From the NCBI GenBank assembly GCA_024220505.1, contig JAKZZE010000024.1, positions 372,001-436,000 on the forward strand: DNA of 64,000 nucleotides, written 5' to 3'. A model generated the notes under the pieces. It searched no databases, had not been told where the DNA came from, and saw only the letters and a program-made list of their open reading frames with translations. Below, piece by piece: positions 45,667-56,973 of the stretch. Position numbers and translations under genes: made by a program. The DNA is from Rhizopus arrhizus. Lineage: Eukaryota; Mucoromycota; Mucoromycetes; Mucorales; Rhizopodaceae. Each line of letters opens with the position of its first letter. The stretch's first letter is position 1.

Positions 45667-47689
45667 AGACACGATAACATAAACTCGAAAACAAGAACCA
45701 TCCCATCAAGCGCCTCGAAACAGACAAGCAGAAAAGAAAAAGAGAAAAAGGAGAGCTAGCCTTTCATGGAGCCAAATACCATAGACAGTTACATTAAGTA
45801 CTTATTTTAACAAATAAGGGCCATTATTCTTTTAACTATCAGCAAACTTTAAGATACTTTGTTATTTGTCATGATGAATAGAAAGACTTACCAGAAAAAG
45901 TTAACACCAGCCTGTGAGAAAAGAAGAATAGCGAAAAAAAAAAAGAAAAAAAAAAAAAGGAAAAAAAAAAGTCTTTTATTGAAGATGGTTCGGAGTTATC
46001 CGATATGGAACGTCCTGTCTTTTGTTCAACACTGGCTTTTTTGGCACACGAAATCAATGCTGCGTCGTATAGATTGCACTATAAAATGAATAAAAAATGT
46101 ACACCTAAAAAAAATAATTTATCTTTATATTTTATCACACTATTTTAATAGCGTGCAGACAAGGGATGTCGTGTTATTATCCAACAGAAAAAAATAAAGG
46201 CAAAGCTCTTTCAACTTTTGAACTCTTTTGTCTTTATTTTACGTAAAAGCATCAAGAGATAGGCTTCATATCCTTCGTCCTCAAGTTGTATCGGATGCTT
46301 CTCAAAAAAAAAAAAAAAAGTGATAGGGCAGAGGCTACAGTGAATAGAAGAGTTGTGTGAAAGATCAGTCTGGGCACAATGTCTGGTCCATCCCTTATCA
46401 ATGCGTACCCATCATTGGTTGAAAACATTCTTCAGCTTTTGTAAATTATTTAATAAACATCAAAGACCACAACTGAATCTTCCCTTCTTCCTGTCATCTG
46501 CTTCTCTCTGATCCTGCTGATTGAAACACTCTCTCGTTTCTGATCGCATCCAAAATTAAACATAGTGAATCTACCCCCTTGTTTTTCAGGCATCAGTCCC
46601 CCTCCCATCACATTACCATCATCCTACGTCTCACTATTTTGTCCAATAGGGTTTAGACACAAAAGATAGATCGAGTGAGTCAAGCGGCTGTGGCAGCTAG
46701 AGATGATTTGGAAATTTCCCAAGAATGCGAATCCAGTTGTCGGCAAAAGTGGAATGTTTTTGCCAGTGATCCTTTCAAGATTATGTCTTGCTCCATTTTG
46801 CAGAGACAAAGAGTCTCTATCTTCTGTAGGCGATTGGTTACAAATCATGTTTAGTGAATAAAAGCTGATTGATCGTAAGGTCACTGACTTTTTATGATGT
46901 TCATATAACATATCGATAGGAAGTGAGTCGTCGTTTTTTTTCCTGGTAGATTTAGATGGAAAATTTGTATTCATTTATTTTCATGAAATCAAATGTCGTT
47001 TGGACCCACATGCTTGGGTCCGATGTGATCCCTAGTGCTGTACGAGCACAGCATCTCATCATGCGACTAGAACACGGCTCTTGAGAATCACTTAAGAGAT
47101 GTGTAAGGAGGAAGGCTGTGCAAAGAGGAATGTCAAGCAGGCAAAGCATGAGGTTGACAAAACCTCATTCTTTTGCTTCACTTTTTCAAACCAATTTAGC
47201 TTATCCTATCAGCAGCAACCATTTCTGAAAACATTGGGAAATGAGGCACTTGTTCATGCGTCTGTTTTTTTATTTGTAATTTTTAAAGGTCCGGTTTTGA
47301 GTGACCTGAACTGACCACGGATGGGAGAAATAGATTTGAAGTGATTCAGGGTATTGTAGGAGCCAAGGGAGGTTTATGAAGTCAAAAGAAGGTTGTCATA
47401 AAACGTGAGATGAGTCTCTTTAAAAGTTTAATCGAAATAAACTATCAGAATCCAGAGGAGGTTGATTTACCCAAAATTTTCTTTGGTTTCACATTTAAAG
47501 TTGTTTTTATACTTTTTATCAAGCCATGCATCTCATCAAAAATGATCCGAATGTAGTACAAATGCATCAGTAAAGGGAGGGAATAATGCAAGTTATTTTT
47601 TTTATTAAGCGTAAGATGATAAAAAGGGAGATGGTACAAATAATGCAAGTCTATAAAAAAAAGGAAATAGAGATCGATGGAGGTTGTGT
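45667..47689. other. Gap without a supported gene
   Basis: Contains interrupted A runs (45931-45970, 46303-46319). At 47002-47052 two adjacent perfect hairpins occur: GGACCCA-CATGCT-TGGGTCC and GTGCT-GTACG-AGCAC. Open frames of 60-116 codons on both strands show no family motif. Confidence 0.4.
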
Positions 47690-49142
47690 TTATAGATTTC
47701 TAGGTGAAAGATCAAATCGGCCATTGACCACATCATACGAAGGTGGAAGTGAAGAAGGAAAGAGGTCGGTAGCGACTGATTTATACGAAGGCACTTTACC
47801 AAGATCCACATCATCCCACCAGTGATGTTCTTCTTCTGCCACTTCAGACCCTTGTTCTTCAAAAGAGGGACGTCGAGAATGCAGTCTGCTGCCCTGATTT
47901 GAGCCTGGGATCGCCACAGGATCCGAATGTTGAATGTCTTCCTCTGCCGGACGTCCCAGGACGGCAGAGAGGGCCAGCAGACGAGACCAGCCGGTGATCG
48001 AGACTGGCTCTCGACTGTTGGCCGCGACCTCGGGCGGCCCACTGGCGTCCGAGATGGAGGCGCGAAGTCGCTCGACGACCAGAGGATCGTACGGGAGGGA
48101 TCGCCAGGTGGGGTCATACGGAGGCAGGCTCGTCAGCTCTTGTGCGGGCGCAAACGATTCGGCCACAATGATCTGAACCGCACAACGCAGCTCAGAGATA
48201 TGTCCGTCGGCATTGGCAAGTGAAATGACAAATTTGAGTCGGTGTCGGATACGAATCATGTCACTGTCGGCATCGGCAAAGACCAGAGGGGATTTACAAG
48301 GAATGTCCAGCAAGAGTGTCTTTTCCCAGTGAGGTGTCTCGGCCGAAACCGGCAGAGGAAAAGGGTGGTCCTGTCGGAGGACACGGACGATGCGTGTGTC
48401 GGTCTTGGTGTGGTCGTTGGCGGTATAGGTACAGTATTCCTTGATGGAGGCCATCAGGGCATGGACTCTGAGCTGAGAAGCGATCGGCAGGATCTTGAAA
48501 GTGATCGGGATCTTGTCGTTGAACGCATACAGTTTGGAGGGCACGCTGATATCATATACCATTTTCTCAGCCCATGTGTTATGTATTTCGAGGGATTGGA
48601 TGAGTTCAAATTCGGAAGGTAGCACAGAACGAAGCACTCGGATGGCCTTCTTCTTGACCGTGTTCTGGACAAAGGCAGATCGCTCCACGATAGCCTTCAG
48701 ACGGTAGCTGATATTGCCCACATCAGATTCGAGTGTCTGTGGTAAATTACCGGGTATCATGAGTTCAAAGGCCCAGTTGTGTTTGCCTGAGTTCAACATT
48801 TGAGATTTCTTTTGTTCACTGCCAACGAATTCCCAATGGTGTGAGATGATGGTTCGTCCCTGTTTATGAAAGTGTTGCTGGTGTCCAACACCTGTGAAAG
48901 AAAGGAGAGGGGTTAGACTCCATATTTTTGGTTTATCATCCCAGTTTACCTTCAGACCAAGATACTTTCATTTTACCAATAAACGACAACTGAATCGATT
49001 TCACTTTGATAGGTTCAAGCAAATTTAATGAAACCGTCCCTTGAAGTAATTTCCCTGCTGCTTCTTCTGGTTGTCCCAGCAGAATAATCTCATCGGATAC
49101 AACATTTATTTTTAATTCTAAATTCTTTCTAAAGGCATGCAT
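47690..49142 (-). CDS. Alpha-arrestin (arrestin-related trafficking adaptor)
   Basis: Two exons (49142-48950, 48891-47690) give 464 aa. The N-terminal arrestin fold is seen in LLQGTVSLNLLEPIKVKSIQ, ISHHWEFVG, WAFELMIPGNLPQTLES and YRLKAIVERS. The arrestin-C part has YDISVPSKLYAFNDKIPITF and IRIRHRLKFVISL. Two PY-type motifs, SLPPYDPTW (LPPY) and LPPSYDVV (PPSY) near the C-terminus, would recruit a Nedd4/Rsp5 ubiquitin ligase, so the likely role is targeting plasma-membrane transporters for endocytosis. The region 47880-48700 is conspicuously GC-rich compared with all neighbouring genes. Rod1/CreD-like assignment is likely but not proven. Confidence 0.87.
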
Positions 49143-49153
49143 GATAGAAAGAA

Positions 49154-49189
<36 letters not shown>

Positions 49190-49451
49190 ACAAAAATTTA
49201 TTATTCTAGAGCCGTTTGAACCAATTGAATTAAAAACAGACAATAAAAAGGGAAGGATCAAGTTACATGTGTTTAAATTATGCAAATGGATTTTAAAATT
49301 TTTTTTTTCTTTTTTTTTTTTTTGGTTCTGCCTGATTTGTGTGACAAAGTTGGCCCTGTTTTTAAAAAGAAGGTACGATGGAATGATCGGAGTATGGAAA
49401 TAGAGGATGATTTGGTTGGTTGTGAGGATAAAAAAAGATTTCATTTGGGTA
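49143..49451. other. Intergenic with A28 and T-rich runs
   Basis: About 310 bp between two minus-strand genes. It contains A28 at 49155-49182 and T tracts at 49300-49323; it should hold the arrestin promoter and the LEA-2 gene terminator. No gene seen. Confidence 0.5.
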
Positions 49452-50431
49452 TCAAGTACTCGTGGGACATTGAAAATAACTTGTCATTGGAGAGACAGTG
49501 GATACAGTATGCCAAACGATACCAGCAATATAATAAACAATTTTAAATTTCACATTGAGTGATTTAGGACTGGATGATGCATCTTGATTGGCAGTAGAAC
49601 AAGCAGCGGTCAGGTCTTTAAAGGTTGTGTCGGTTGAACCAGAGGAAGTATAGTTGATATAAATAGGTATTGTAATCACCTGATCAATTGACCTTCCTCT
49701 CAACATCAGATAATTTGAATTCCCTTCACCAAACGTAACACCCGTGTTGGCATCTATCACACTCACTGCAAATTTTTGTATGCTCGTCGGCACAAAATTC
49801 TCTTGATTCAAGACTGTAAAGTTCACTTTCCAGAGAGCTTCCATGGTGGAATCCGTCAAGACCGAATTCCCTTCCAGAGAGGCTGTGACATACTGAAGGG
49901 TTGGTGTCCTCGGCCAAACGAGATACCAAACGATGATCACAGCAATCACAAACGCAAAACCAACAAACACCAACTTTCGACCACTGCAACCTAACCGACG
50001 CCAACCTTTCTTTTCTGACCTTGGCTGGATTGGAGGAGGGTAGTTTTTGGGTGAGGCTGAGTTGGGGTTATATAAGCCATCGGGATCCATCAGTTCCATG
50101 GCAATCGTCTCTTGCTGTCCTGGTTGATTAAAACTGGGTAGTTCGTCTAAATAGTCACTGTTTGTATTTTTCTTTTTCTTTTTATCTTGTCTTTGAGGTA
50201 GATAAGGATCGTCTTGATAATAACCATATTCTTCTTGGTTCAGTTGAGGTGAGTTGGCTAATCGAGTGGTGCTACTTTCTGAAGGTGATGTGGAATGATT
50301 CAATTCGTCATGTTCATATTTATGTAAACCATCTGCTATTGATTAAAAACTGACAAGTCAATAGGTACATTATTACCTCTGCCGTCTTGTTTTCTTGTTG
50401 TTCTGTAAGGGTCTCTATTGTCCAGTGACAT
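49452..50431 (-). CDS. Single-pass membrane protein with LEA-2/NDR1-like extracellular domain
   Basis: Two exons (50431-50377, 50335-49452; a 41-nt intron) give 312 aa. The cytosolic N-terminus of about 135 residues is rich in Pro, Asp and Gln with a Lys5 stretch. One membrane helix follows (KLVFVGFAFVIAVIIVWYLV), then an extracellular beta-rich domain (TLQYVTASLEGN, WKVNFTVLNQENF, GVTFGEGNSNYLML, VKFKIVYYIAGI) resembling LEA-2 domains. Potential N-glycosylation sites include NFT and NYT. Fungal relatives are uncharacterised; function is unknown. The start is supported by the first in-frame ATG of a coding-like exon (MSLDNRDPYRTTRK). Confidence 0.75.
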
Positions 50432-51271
50432 GAATTTTTAAAAAAAAGGGGGGGAAAAAAGAAAAGGTGAAATTGCTTGGCGGAGATTTATGTTGATTGG
50501 TTACTCTAATTGTAAGGATCTTGTTGGCTTTTCTATAAATGTGGCATTAAAAATAAAAGAAAAGGAAATGAATCACTGTGTTTCATCTATTGTGTTGTAT
50601 TAAAGCATTTTATTGGATCCTGTATTGAATTGATTAAAAGAAAGAGGGGGCAAGTGTGATCTTGTCGATGATTTCAGTAAAGAGATCAGAATGACGTATT
50701 TTTACTTTGTTTATAAGCCCTGACAGTCATCATTTTCAGCATTCTTTGTGTGTCTAATTCTACAAAAGCTATGATCAAGAGAGTATATCTCATCAACAGA
50801 CTTTTTAGTAAATAGAGATTTAAATTAAAATAATCAATCGTCATTTTTAAAAAAGAATCATGTTGATGAATAAGGAATCCTTCCTGAATTTACCAAAAAC
50901 CCTTCTTTGGGATAGATGAGTCTAGTGATTGGATGAAAACAAGATAAAGTAGATGATCAAAAAAAAGTTGTATTTAAGAATATGTTTATTAAATAGAATC
51001 ATCCCTGAAAACAAGGTATTCTTCTTCTTATGCAACTCGATTGGCACATTGGATAAAAATAAAGCAAGTCACTAGGCATCAGGATAAAAGTTATTGTCTC
51101 ATTCTTTCTCCTTGGATCTGATAGACTAAACCCAAGTGGGTCATCCAGATTTGTGAGGTATTTATTTTTTTTTCCACGTTTTTATTTCTATTTTATAATG
51201 AAACATCCAAACAGTTCCTCTTTGGTTAGGATGATTGTTTTTATAAAGTGAATGAATGCAGTGAGATGATT
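50432..51271. other. Intergenic, nothing recognised
   Basis: About 840 bp between two minus-strand genes; only short random frames. No RNA gene or repeat identified. Confidence 0.45.
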
Positions 51272-51952
51272 TTATGAAGATGGGATCGGAGGAAGAGACG
51301 TTTTGGGTGGTGGTAGTTGTGGAGGAAGTGAGATGATTGGACGATGCAGTGTATCAAAAGCAAGAGACAGACAAGATTCTTTTGGTCTAGTTTTTTTCAC
51401 CATCGACAGTCGTGCGTATCCTTCTTCTTCTGTCATTCCCTCTTTTTCTAATCTACACCTTGTAATCATACCTTGATTATTAGCTCTTAACCAAGCAATC
51501 ACACGTTTAATTGATCTCAACCAGATCTTGAGTGATTCAACATCAGGTACTTCCAACAGCCAAATGTCACTCACACCCTTTCTTATCTCAATACAATAAC
51601 CAGGTCGATCTTTTAAATAAGCATCTGTATCTTTGGTGATTTCAAAATATCCTCGGCAACTGTTGGTTGTGTCTGATTTAAAAGAATAGAGCATACGATC
51701 GACAAGGATCACAAATCTTTTTTTGGTTGATTTCATGAACCTGAATGGTCTCTTGTGTCTTGTTAACCAACCAGAACAAATGGCTTGATTCAGTAAGATA
51801 TCAATTTGAGTTTCACTGGGTCTGTACAGGCTGGGATCACTGTTATCCACTGGATGAAAACATATTGACCTTTCATTCAATGGGAAAGGGATTGAACTTG
51901 ATAAGCTTGAAATGATTTCTAATAAATTGATTGTCTTCTTTTGACATTTCAT
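51272..51952 (-). CDS. PH-domain protein
   Basis: Single exon, 226 aa from ATG at 51952. An upstream in-frame ATG (52030) would add a stretch encoded by a T-rich run and is unlikely. A pleckstrin-homology domain spans about residues 60-165: ICSGWLTRHKRPFRFMKSTK then KRFVILVDRMLYSFKSD, FEITKDTDAYLK, CIEIRKGVSDIWLLEVPDVE and a C-terminal amphipathic helix with the usual Trp (IWLRSIKRVIAWL). The tail is Pro-rich (PPQLPPPKTSLPPIP) and might bind SH3 domains. Likely binds phosphoinositides or proteins at membranes; the specific role is unknown. Confidence 0.75.
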   Translation of the reverse strand: MKCQKKTINLLEIISSLSSSIPFPLNERSICFHPVDNSDPSLYRPSETQIDILLNQAICSGWLTRHKRPFRFMKSTKKRFVILVDRMLYSFKSDTTNSCRGYFEITKDTDAYLKDRPGYCIEIRKGVSDIWLLEVPDVESLKIWLRSIKRVIAWLRANNQGMITRCRLEKEGMTEEEGYARLSMVKKTRPKESCLSLAFDTLHRPIISLPPQLPPPKTSLPPIPSS

Positions 51953-52535
51953 TGTTAAAAGAATAAAAAAAAAAAAAAAGAAAACAACAGAATATCTCCC
52001 CTCTCTTTTTATTCTATTCTTCTTTGTCATACATGCATCATAGAATAATGAATCTTATTTGCTCTCATAAAACAAGGAGTACGGATAAATGTTATTCTCT
52101 TTGAATACTGCATGCAAATGAAACACAAGGGAAAATAATGAATATATCACTCAAAAGCACAGACTGCTAAACATGTTACACTTTTATGCATCAAATATTC
52201 CAAGTACTTTATTTGAAACATTAAACAAAACAAAATTCACTTTAATTCAAATCTATACATGATTAAAGCACGAATGGCGCGTTTATCTCTCTTTACAGTG
52301 AAGGATGCAATACTACATGAAATAACATGTGTCAATCAACCCCTTTTTATTATTATTTCTTACACATGGACTACAATAATCACTCTTCATCTCTTTCTCC
52401 ATTTGTAGAGCAGTAATTTCTAGGCAGCCAATCAACACTGAGAATTAAACATGGCAAATTTTTTTATGTTTGAGAATCCGCTTATAAGAATGGACTTTCT
52501 CTTTTCTTTTTTTATTATAAATTAACCTTTAGATC
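51953..52535. promoter_or_regulatory. Divergent promoter region, PH protein (-) and uL13 (+)
   Basis: About 580 bp shared upstream region. A pyrimidine-rich tract (TTTCTCTTTTCTTTTTTTAT-like) lies just upstream of the uL13 start, as is common for ribosomal protein genes. No other gene seen. Confidence 0.45.
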
Positions 52536-53464
52536 ATGAGTACTTTTGAAAAGGTACAAAAAAAAAAACAAAGGCTATGGCAAATATCAAATTGTTACAA
52601 GAGAGAAAGAGTGTGTGTTTATGTGAGAGAAAAAGAAGAGGGTTTCATAAAATGTTATTCCAATTAAAAAAAAAGGAATCCAATGGATTTAAAATAATCA
52701 TAAAAGATTCCTTATTTTGAGAGAGAGAAAAAAGAAAAGGAAAAAAAAAAAAAATAGTTTCTCTTGTTAACAATGGATATTGACTAGAAAGAAAGAATGG
52801 ACTAAAAATAATATTTTAGGTTGTTGTCATTGACGGTAAAGGTCACCTCCTCGGTCGTCTTGCTTCCATCATTGCCAAGCAAGCCCTGAATGGTCAAAAG
52901 GTGGTTGTTGTTCGTTGTGAAGAATTGAACGTCTCTGGTGAATTCTTCCGTAACAAGCGTAAAGTCGAAAAATAATTTTTTTTTTTTTGTGGCTTAACAC
53001 CTTTCTCTGTAGTCAAGTACCACGCTTACCTCAACAAGCGTTGTCTTGTCAACCCTACTCGTGGTCCCTTCCACTTCCGTGCTCCCTCTCGTATCTTGTA
53101 CAAGGCCATCCGTGGCATGGTCCCTCACAAGACCGCCCGTGGTGCTGCTGCCTTGGACCGTATCAAGCTCTTTGAAGGTGTCCCTGCTCCCTATGACCGT
53201 GTCAAGCGCATGGTTGTTCCCGACGCCCTTCGTGTCCTCCGTCTCAAGCCCGGTCGCAAGTACACCACCATCGGTCGTATCTCTCACGAAGTCGGTTGGA
53301 AGTACCAAGACATTGTTGCCAAGCTCGAAGAGAAGCGTAAGGCCAAGTCTGCTGCTTACTATCAACGCAAGGTCGCTCTTGCTGCCATTCAAAAGAAGGC
53401 TGTTGAATCCAAGGCTGATTCTGTCAAGGAAGTCAACTCTGCTATTGCTGCCTTGGGTTACTAA
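52536..53464 (+). CDS. RPL16: 60S ribosomal protein uL13
   Basis: Three exons (52536-52553, 52820-52958, 53013-53464) give 202 aa. After MSTFEK the protein reads [59 protein letters not shown] and [20 protein letters not shown], diagnostic of eukaryotic uL13 (Rpl16/L13a). It is a large-subunit protein at the solvent side. The first intron is 266 nt, long for this window; I looked for snoRNA boxes in it and found none. Codon use is strongly C-ending (CGT, GTC, AAG), matching eS17 and a high expression level. Confidence 0.95.
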
Positions 53465-53955
53465 TTGTACTTTCTTAATGAAAAAAAAAAAAATGCTTTA
53501 TTTGTTATGTTTTTTTGTTTCTTGCTCTTTTATTCTCTAAAGTGTCACTGTCTTTTTTCAATCCACCTTTCAAATAGCAATCCCTTGATAAAATGGATGT
53601 GTTGAAGAAAAAGAAATCTTTTGATCATTCCATGATTTTGAAAGTTTCATTTGATCTGTCGTCTTTCCCTTTCCTGCTTAAAATAGACTGAATTTCTCCT
53701 TCCTTTCATCATCTCGTGTCTTTATCCTTTCCTTTATTCCATGTGCTCATCATTGCACTTTACACACTTTAAGCGGCGCAACAAGAGAAAAGATTTACTT
53801 TTTTTGTAACTGGTCATTCTTTCTGTCTCTCCTAGTTAATAATCCATTTTTTTTTAATAGACAAACAGTGCTTCCCTTTTTCTTTTTCTTTTTTTTTTTA
53901 TTAAAACAAATTCAATAAAGTTACATTCTTTTTAAACGCGAAAAAAAAAAAAAAC
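53465..53955. other. Intergenic between uL13 and PP2A-B55
   Basis: Pyrimidine-rich sequence (53690-53760, 53870-53895) with A/T runs just before the B55 start; holds the promoter of the next gene. No further gene. Confidence 0.5.
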
Positions 53956-55729
53956 ATGCAAACTGAACCTTCTACGACAGAAAACAAGTGGAAATTTGCT
54001 CAGTGTTTTGGTGACAAAGGTGACTCTGACGACATCACTGAAGGTAAAATGAAAATAGTCAGAGGGAATTTGAATTCGATATCTTATATATTTCATGTAT
54101 AGCGGATATTATTTCTGCAGTAGAGTTTGACCACACAGGAGATTATCTTGCAACGGGTGATAAAGGTGGTCGTGTGGTTTTATTTGAACGTAATGAGAAT
54201 GTAAGTTGAATAACAGACTTGCTAATTAAAAAAGAAAGCAACTCATCTTCTGGGATGGGGGGACAATTATTAGAAAAAAGGATGTGAATATCGTTTTCAT
54301 ACCGAATTTCAGTCTCATGAACCCGAGTTTGATTATTTAAAAAGTTTGGAAATTGAAGAAAAAATTAACCAAATCAAATGGTGCAAGCGACAGAACTCTG
54401 CTCACTTTTTACTTTCTACGAACGGTAACTAACTCTTGAGGAGGGAATAAGGTCATACTGATGGTCTGAATAGATAAAACAATCAAGCTTTGGAAAGTTT
54501 ATGAAAGAAGTCTGAAAGTCGTCAGCCAATCCACCATGATCACCGACAGCACACCCGCACTGAGCCTGCCAAAGATGAGCTATCAGGATTCGATTGTGGC
54601 TGCTATCCCTAGACGTATCTACGCAAACGGTAAACGGGTGACAAAGGAGTGGCGTGATAACAGTGGATTGCTTACTTCATGTCCATAGCGCATGCGTACC
54701 ATATCAATTCCATCTCGGTCAATTCAGACAGTGAGACGTATATTTCTGCAGATGATCTAAGAATCAATTTGTGGAATTTGGATATCTCTGATCAAAGTTT
54801 CAGTAAAGGATGAGAATTGATGTAGTAGTAACACAGTGAACTCATGGCATGTATTAGATATCGTGGACATTAAACCTGCTAATATGGAAGAATTAACAGA
54901 GGTCATCACCTCGGCCGAATTTCATCCTCACCATTGTCATCTGTTCATGTACAGTAGCAGTAAAGGAACGATCAAGTTGGCTGACATGAGAGAATCCGCT
55001 TTGTGTGATCAAAACGCGAAAGGTAAGAAAAGCGCCGGATCAAGAAAGCTGATGATGATTGTGTATGAGATGTTTAGTTTTTGAAGAGACTGAGGACCCC
55101 TCCAATCGATCCTTCTTTTCAGAGATCATATCGTCCATTTCAGATGCCAAGTTTAGCCAGGATGGAAGATACATTTTATCTCGGGATTATTTAACGTTAA
55201 AGATTTGGGATATCAACATGGAAAAGAAACCGTTGAGAACGATCAACATACACGATAATTTAAGACCCAAGTTGTGTGATTTATATGAAAATGATTGTAT
55301 ATTTGACAAGTTTGAATGCTCATTCAGTGGGGATGGAAAGTAAAGCAAAGAGGAGGATGAATGTAAAAAGGATACTAACGTCAATTCTAGTACTCTCATG
55401 ACTGGATCTTACAGTAACAACGTTCATATCTTTGACCATCACAATGACAACGAAGTAGTACTACAAGCCGATAAGAGCGTTTTCAAATCCAAGAAGGCAG
55501 GCTCAACAAAGAATATGAACAGTCGTACGATCATTGGCTCAGCTAGAAACAACCGTCGTGATGAAAATGAGTACATGGATTACAGCAAGAAAATATTGCA
55601 CGCCTCTTATCATCCAAGAGAAAACACGATCGCAGTTGCTGCCACTAATAATCTTTTTATTTTTACGTAAGTCATTCTCTCCTACTTGAACAACACTCAT
55701 TAACATCATACGATTCTAGTGAACAATAA
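53956..55729 (+). CDS. CDC55: Protein phosphatase 2A B55-type regulatory subunit
   Basis: About nine exons starting [20 protein letters not shown] at 53956 and ending with a tiny last exon encoding EQ and TAA (55727-55729). WD40 propeller blocks are almost identical to animal and yeast B55: [128 protein letters not shown] and [20 protein letters not shown]. It targets the PP2A core enzyme to substrates, especially in mitotic exit and morphogenesis. The 3' end is 50 bp from the convergent NAA25 stop. Confidence 0.95.
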
Positions 55730-55779
55730 AATCCATGTTTTGCACATCATGTCTGAGAGAATACTTTTCTCACATTTTA

Positions 55780-56942
55780 TTACAATTTCTGCAAACGTCT
55801 ATCGATCTCTTCAGAAAGAGCAGCAACCGAGTGGCTCCAGCTAGACACCATGAGTTTGATATGGCCGCTGACAAGATTTTGGCCGTCTTTTGTGCACAAA
55901 TAGCTTGTACATCTCTCTGAGTCTGTGACATCCTTGAGTAACTTCTTTTGTAATTGAGCTCTAAACAGGTCTTTTCCTCCATTGATCATAGTCTGTATCT
56001 TTTGCAGTGAAACTTTAGAAGCCTCTTGTAACTTGACAAAGTTGAATACCTATAAAGCAGTGAATACCGTCTCGTGTGTAAAACGAGGAATGAACTTACA
56101 ACCGGATTGCTTTCAGAGGCTTCTGCAGCTTTTCTTTTAGCTTCCTTGCTATTCAATCCCAAAGAACGATTGATGATTTCTGTTAAAACCAAAGTGTAAT
56201 TGAATGCCTATGTTTTGATGATGAGCGAAAGAACACAGGAAATAAGACAAGGATGTTTCTTACTTCTAATACAACATGTATTTTATAGAAAACATCCCAA
56301 GTAATGTTGCTTTCAGAAAATGCTTCGACATTACAAACTGTGGTATAGCCAATTGCTAAAGTTAATAAAGACCTTTCATTTTTTTTTTTTAAAAAATCCA
56401 CCTACGTTCTTCCTGCAAAATGGACGATGCAGATTTTAATTTTTCAGTAGCTTCAGTCGACTTGCTTGTGTCAATCAGAACCAAGGCATCAGCAAGATCA
56501 ATGAGATAACAAGCCAAAGAGTACTCTTGGGCTGTCGTGTTTGCTTTGGCATCATCCAATGCCAAGAATGTGCGTGCTTTAGATACCAAAGAAGCCAAGT
56601 CCTTCTTGTCCTTGACGGCAACACTCAACACATTCAAAATAAAACTATAGAGTTGAACCCACGTCTTGTTTGTGCTTGGCACAGGCTTGCAAATCTCTTC
56701 CACTGAAGATTGATTGTCTCCATTGTAATTGGCGAATACTTTAAAGTCTCGGTTATCTGAAGTAGCATGGGCATGCTCGTCATCGTACTTGATCTCTCTC
56801 ATGTCGTTTTCGTTAAAGAATTGAACCGCATATTTAGCCTGGAAAGAGGAGCGAATGAAATCGAGACGTTTCAATTCGATTTCAGTGATGGCGTGCTGAA
56901 GAGAGGTATCTAGACGACGGCGAAACTCTATAAATTCTTGTA

Positions 56943-56973
<31 letters not shown>

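Noticed and set aside
45469..45727. Three overlapping minus-strand frames with Phe runs and Cys/Pro-rich parts
   Set aside because: All derive from the A25 run and the short GC-richer segment; no single frame is favoured.
46624..46974. 116-codon minus-strand open frame in the 45.7-47.7 kb gap
   Set aside because: No recognisable domain or splice partners; composition is like random open frames in this AT-rich region.
47586..48707. Plus-strand open frames across the arrestin gene
   Set aside because: Antisense shadows of a GC-rich coding exon on the minus strand.
52554..52819. Possible snoRNA in the long first intron of uL13
   Set aside because: No box C (RTGATGA) with a following CTGA and closing stem; the intron is mostly purine-rich and A runs.
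52994..53540. Open frames antisense to, and in another frame of, uL13
   Set aside because: Shadows produced by the biased codon use of the ribosomal protein gene.
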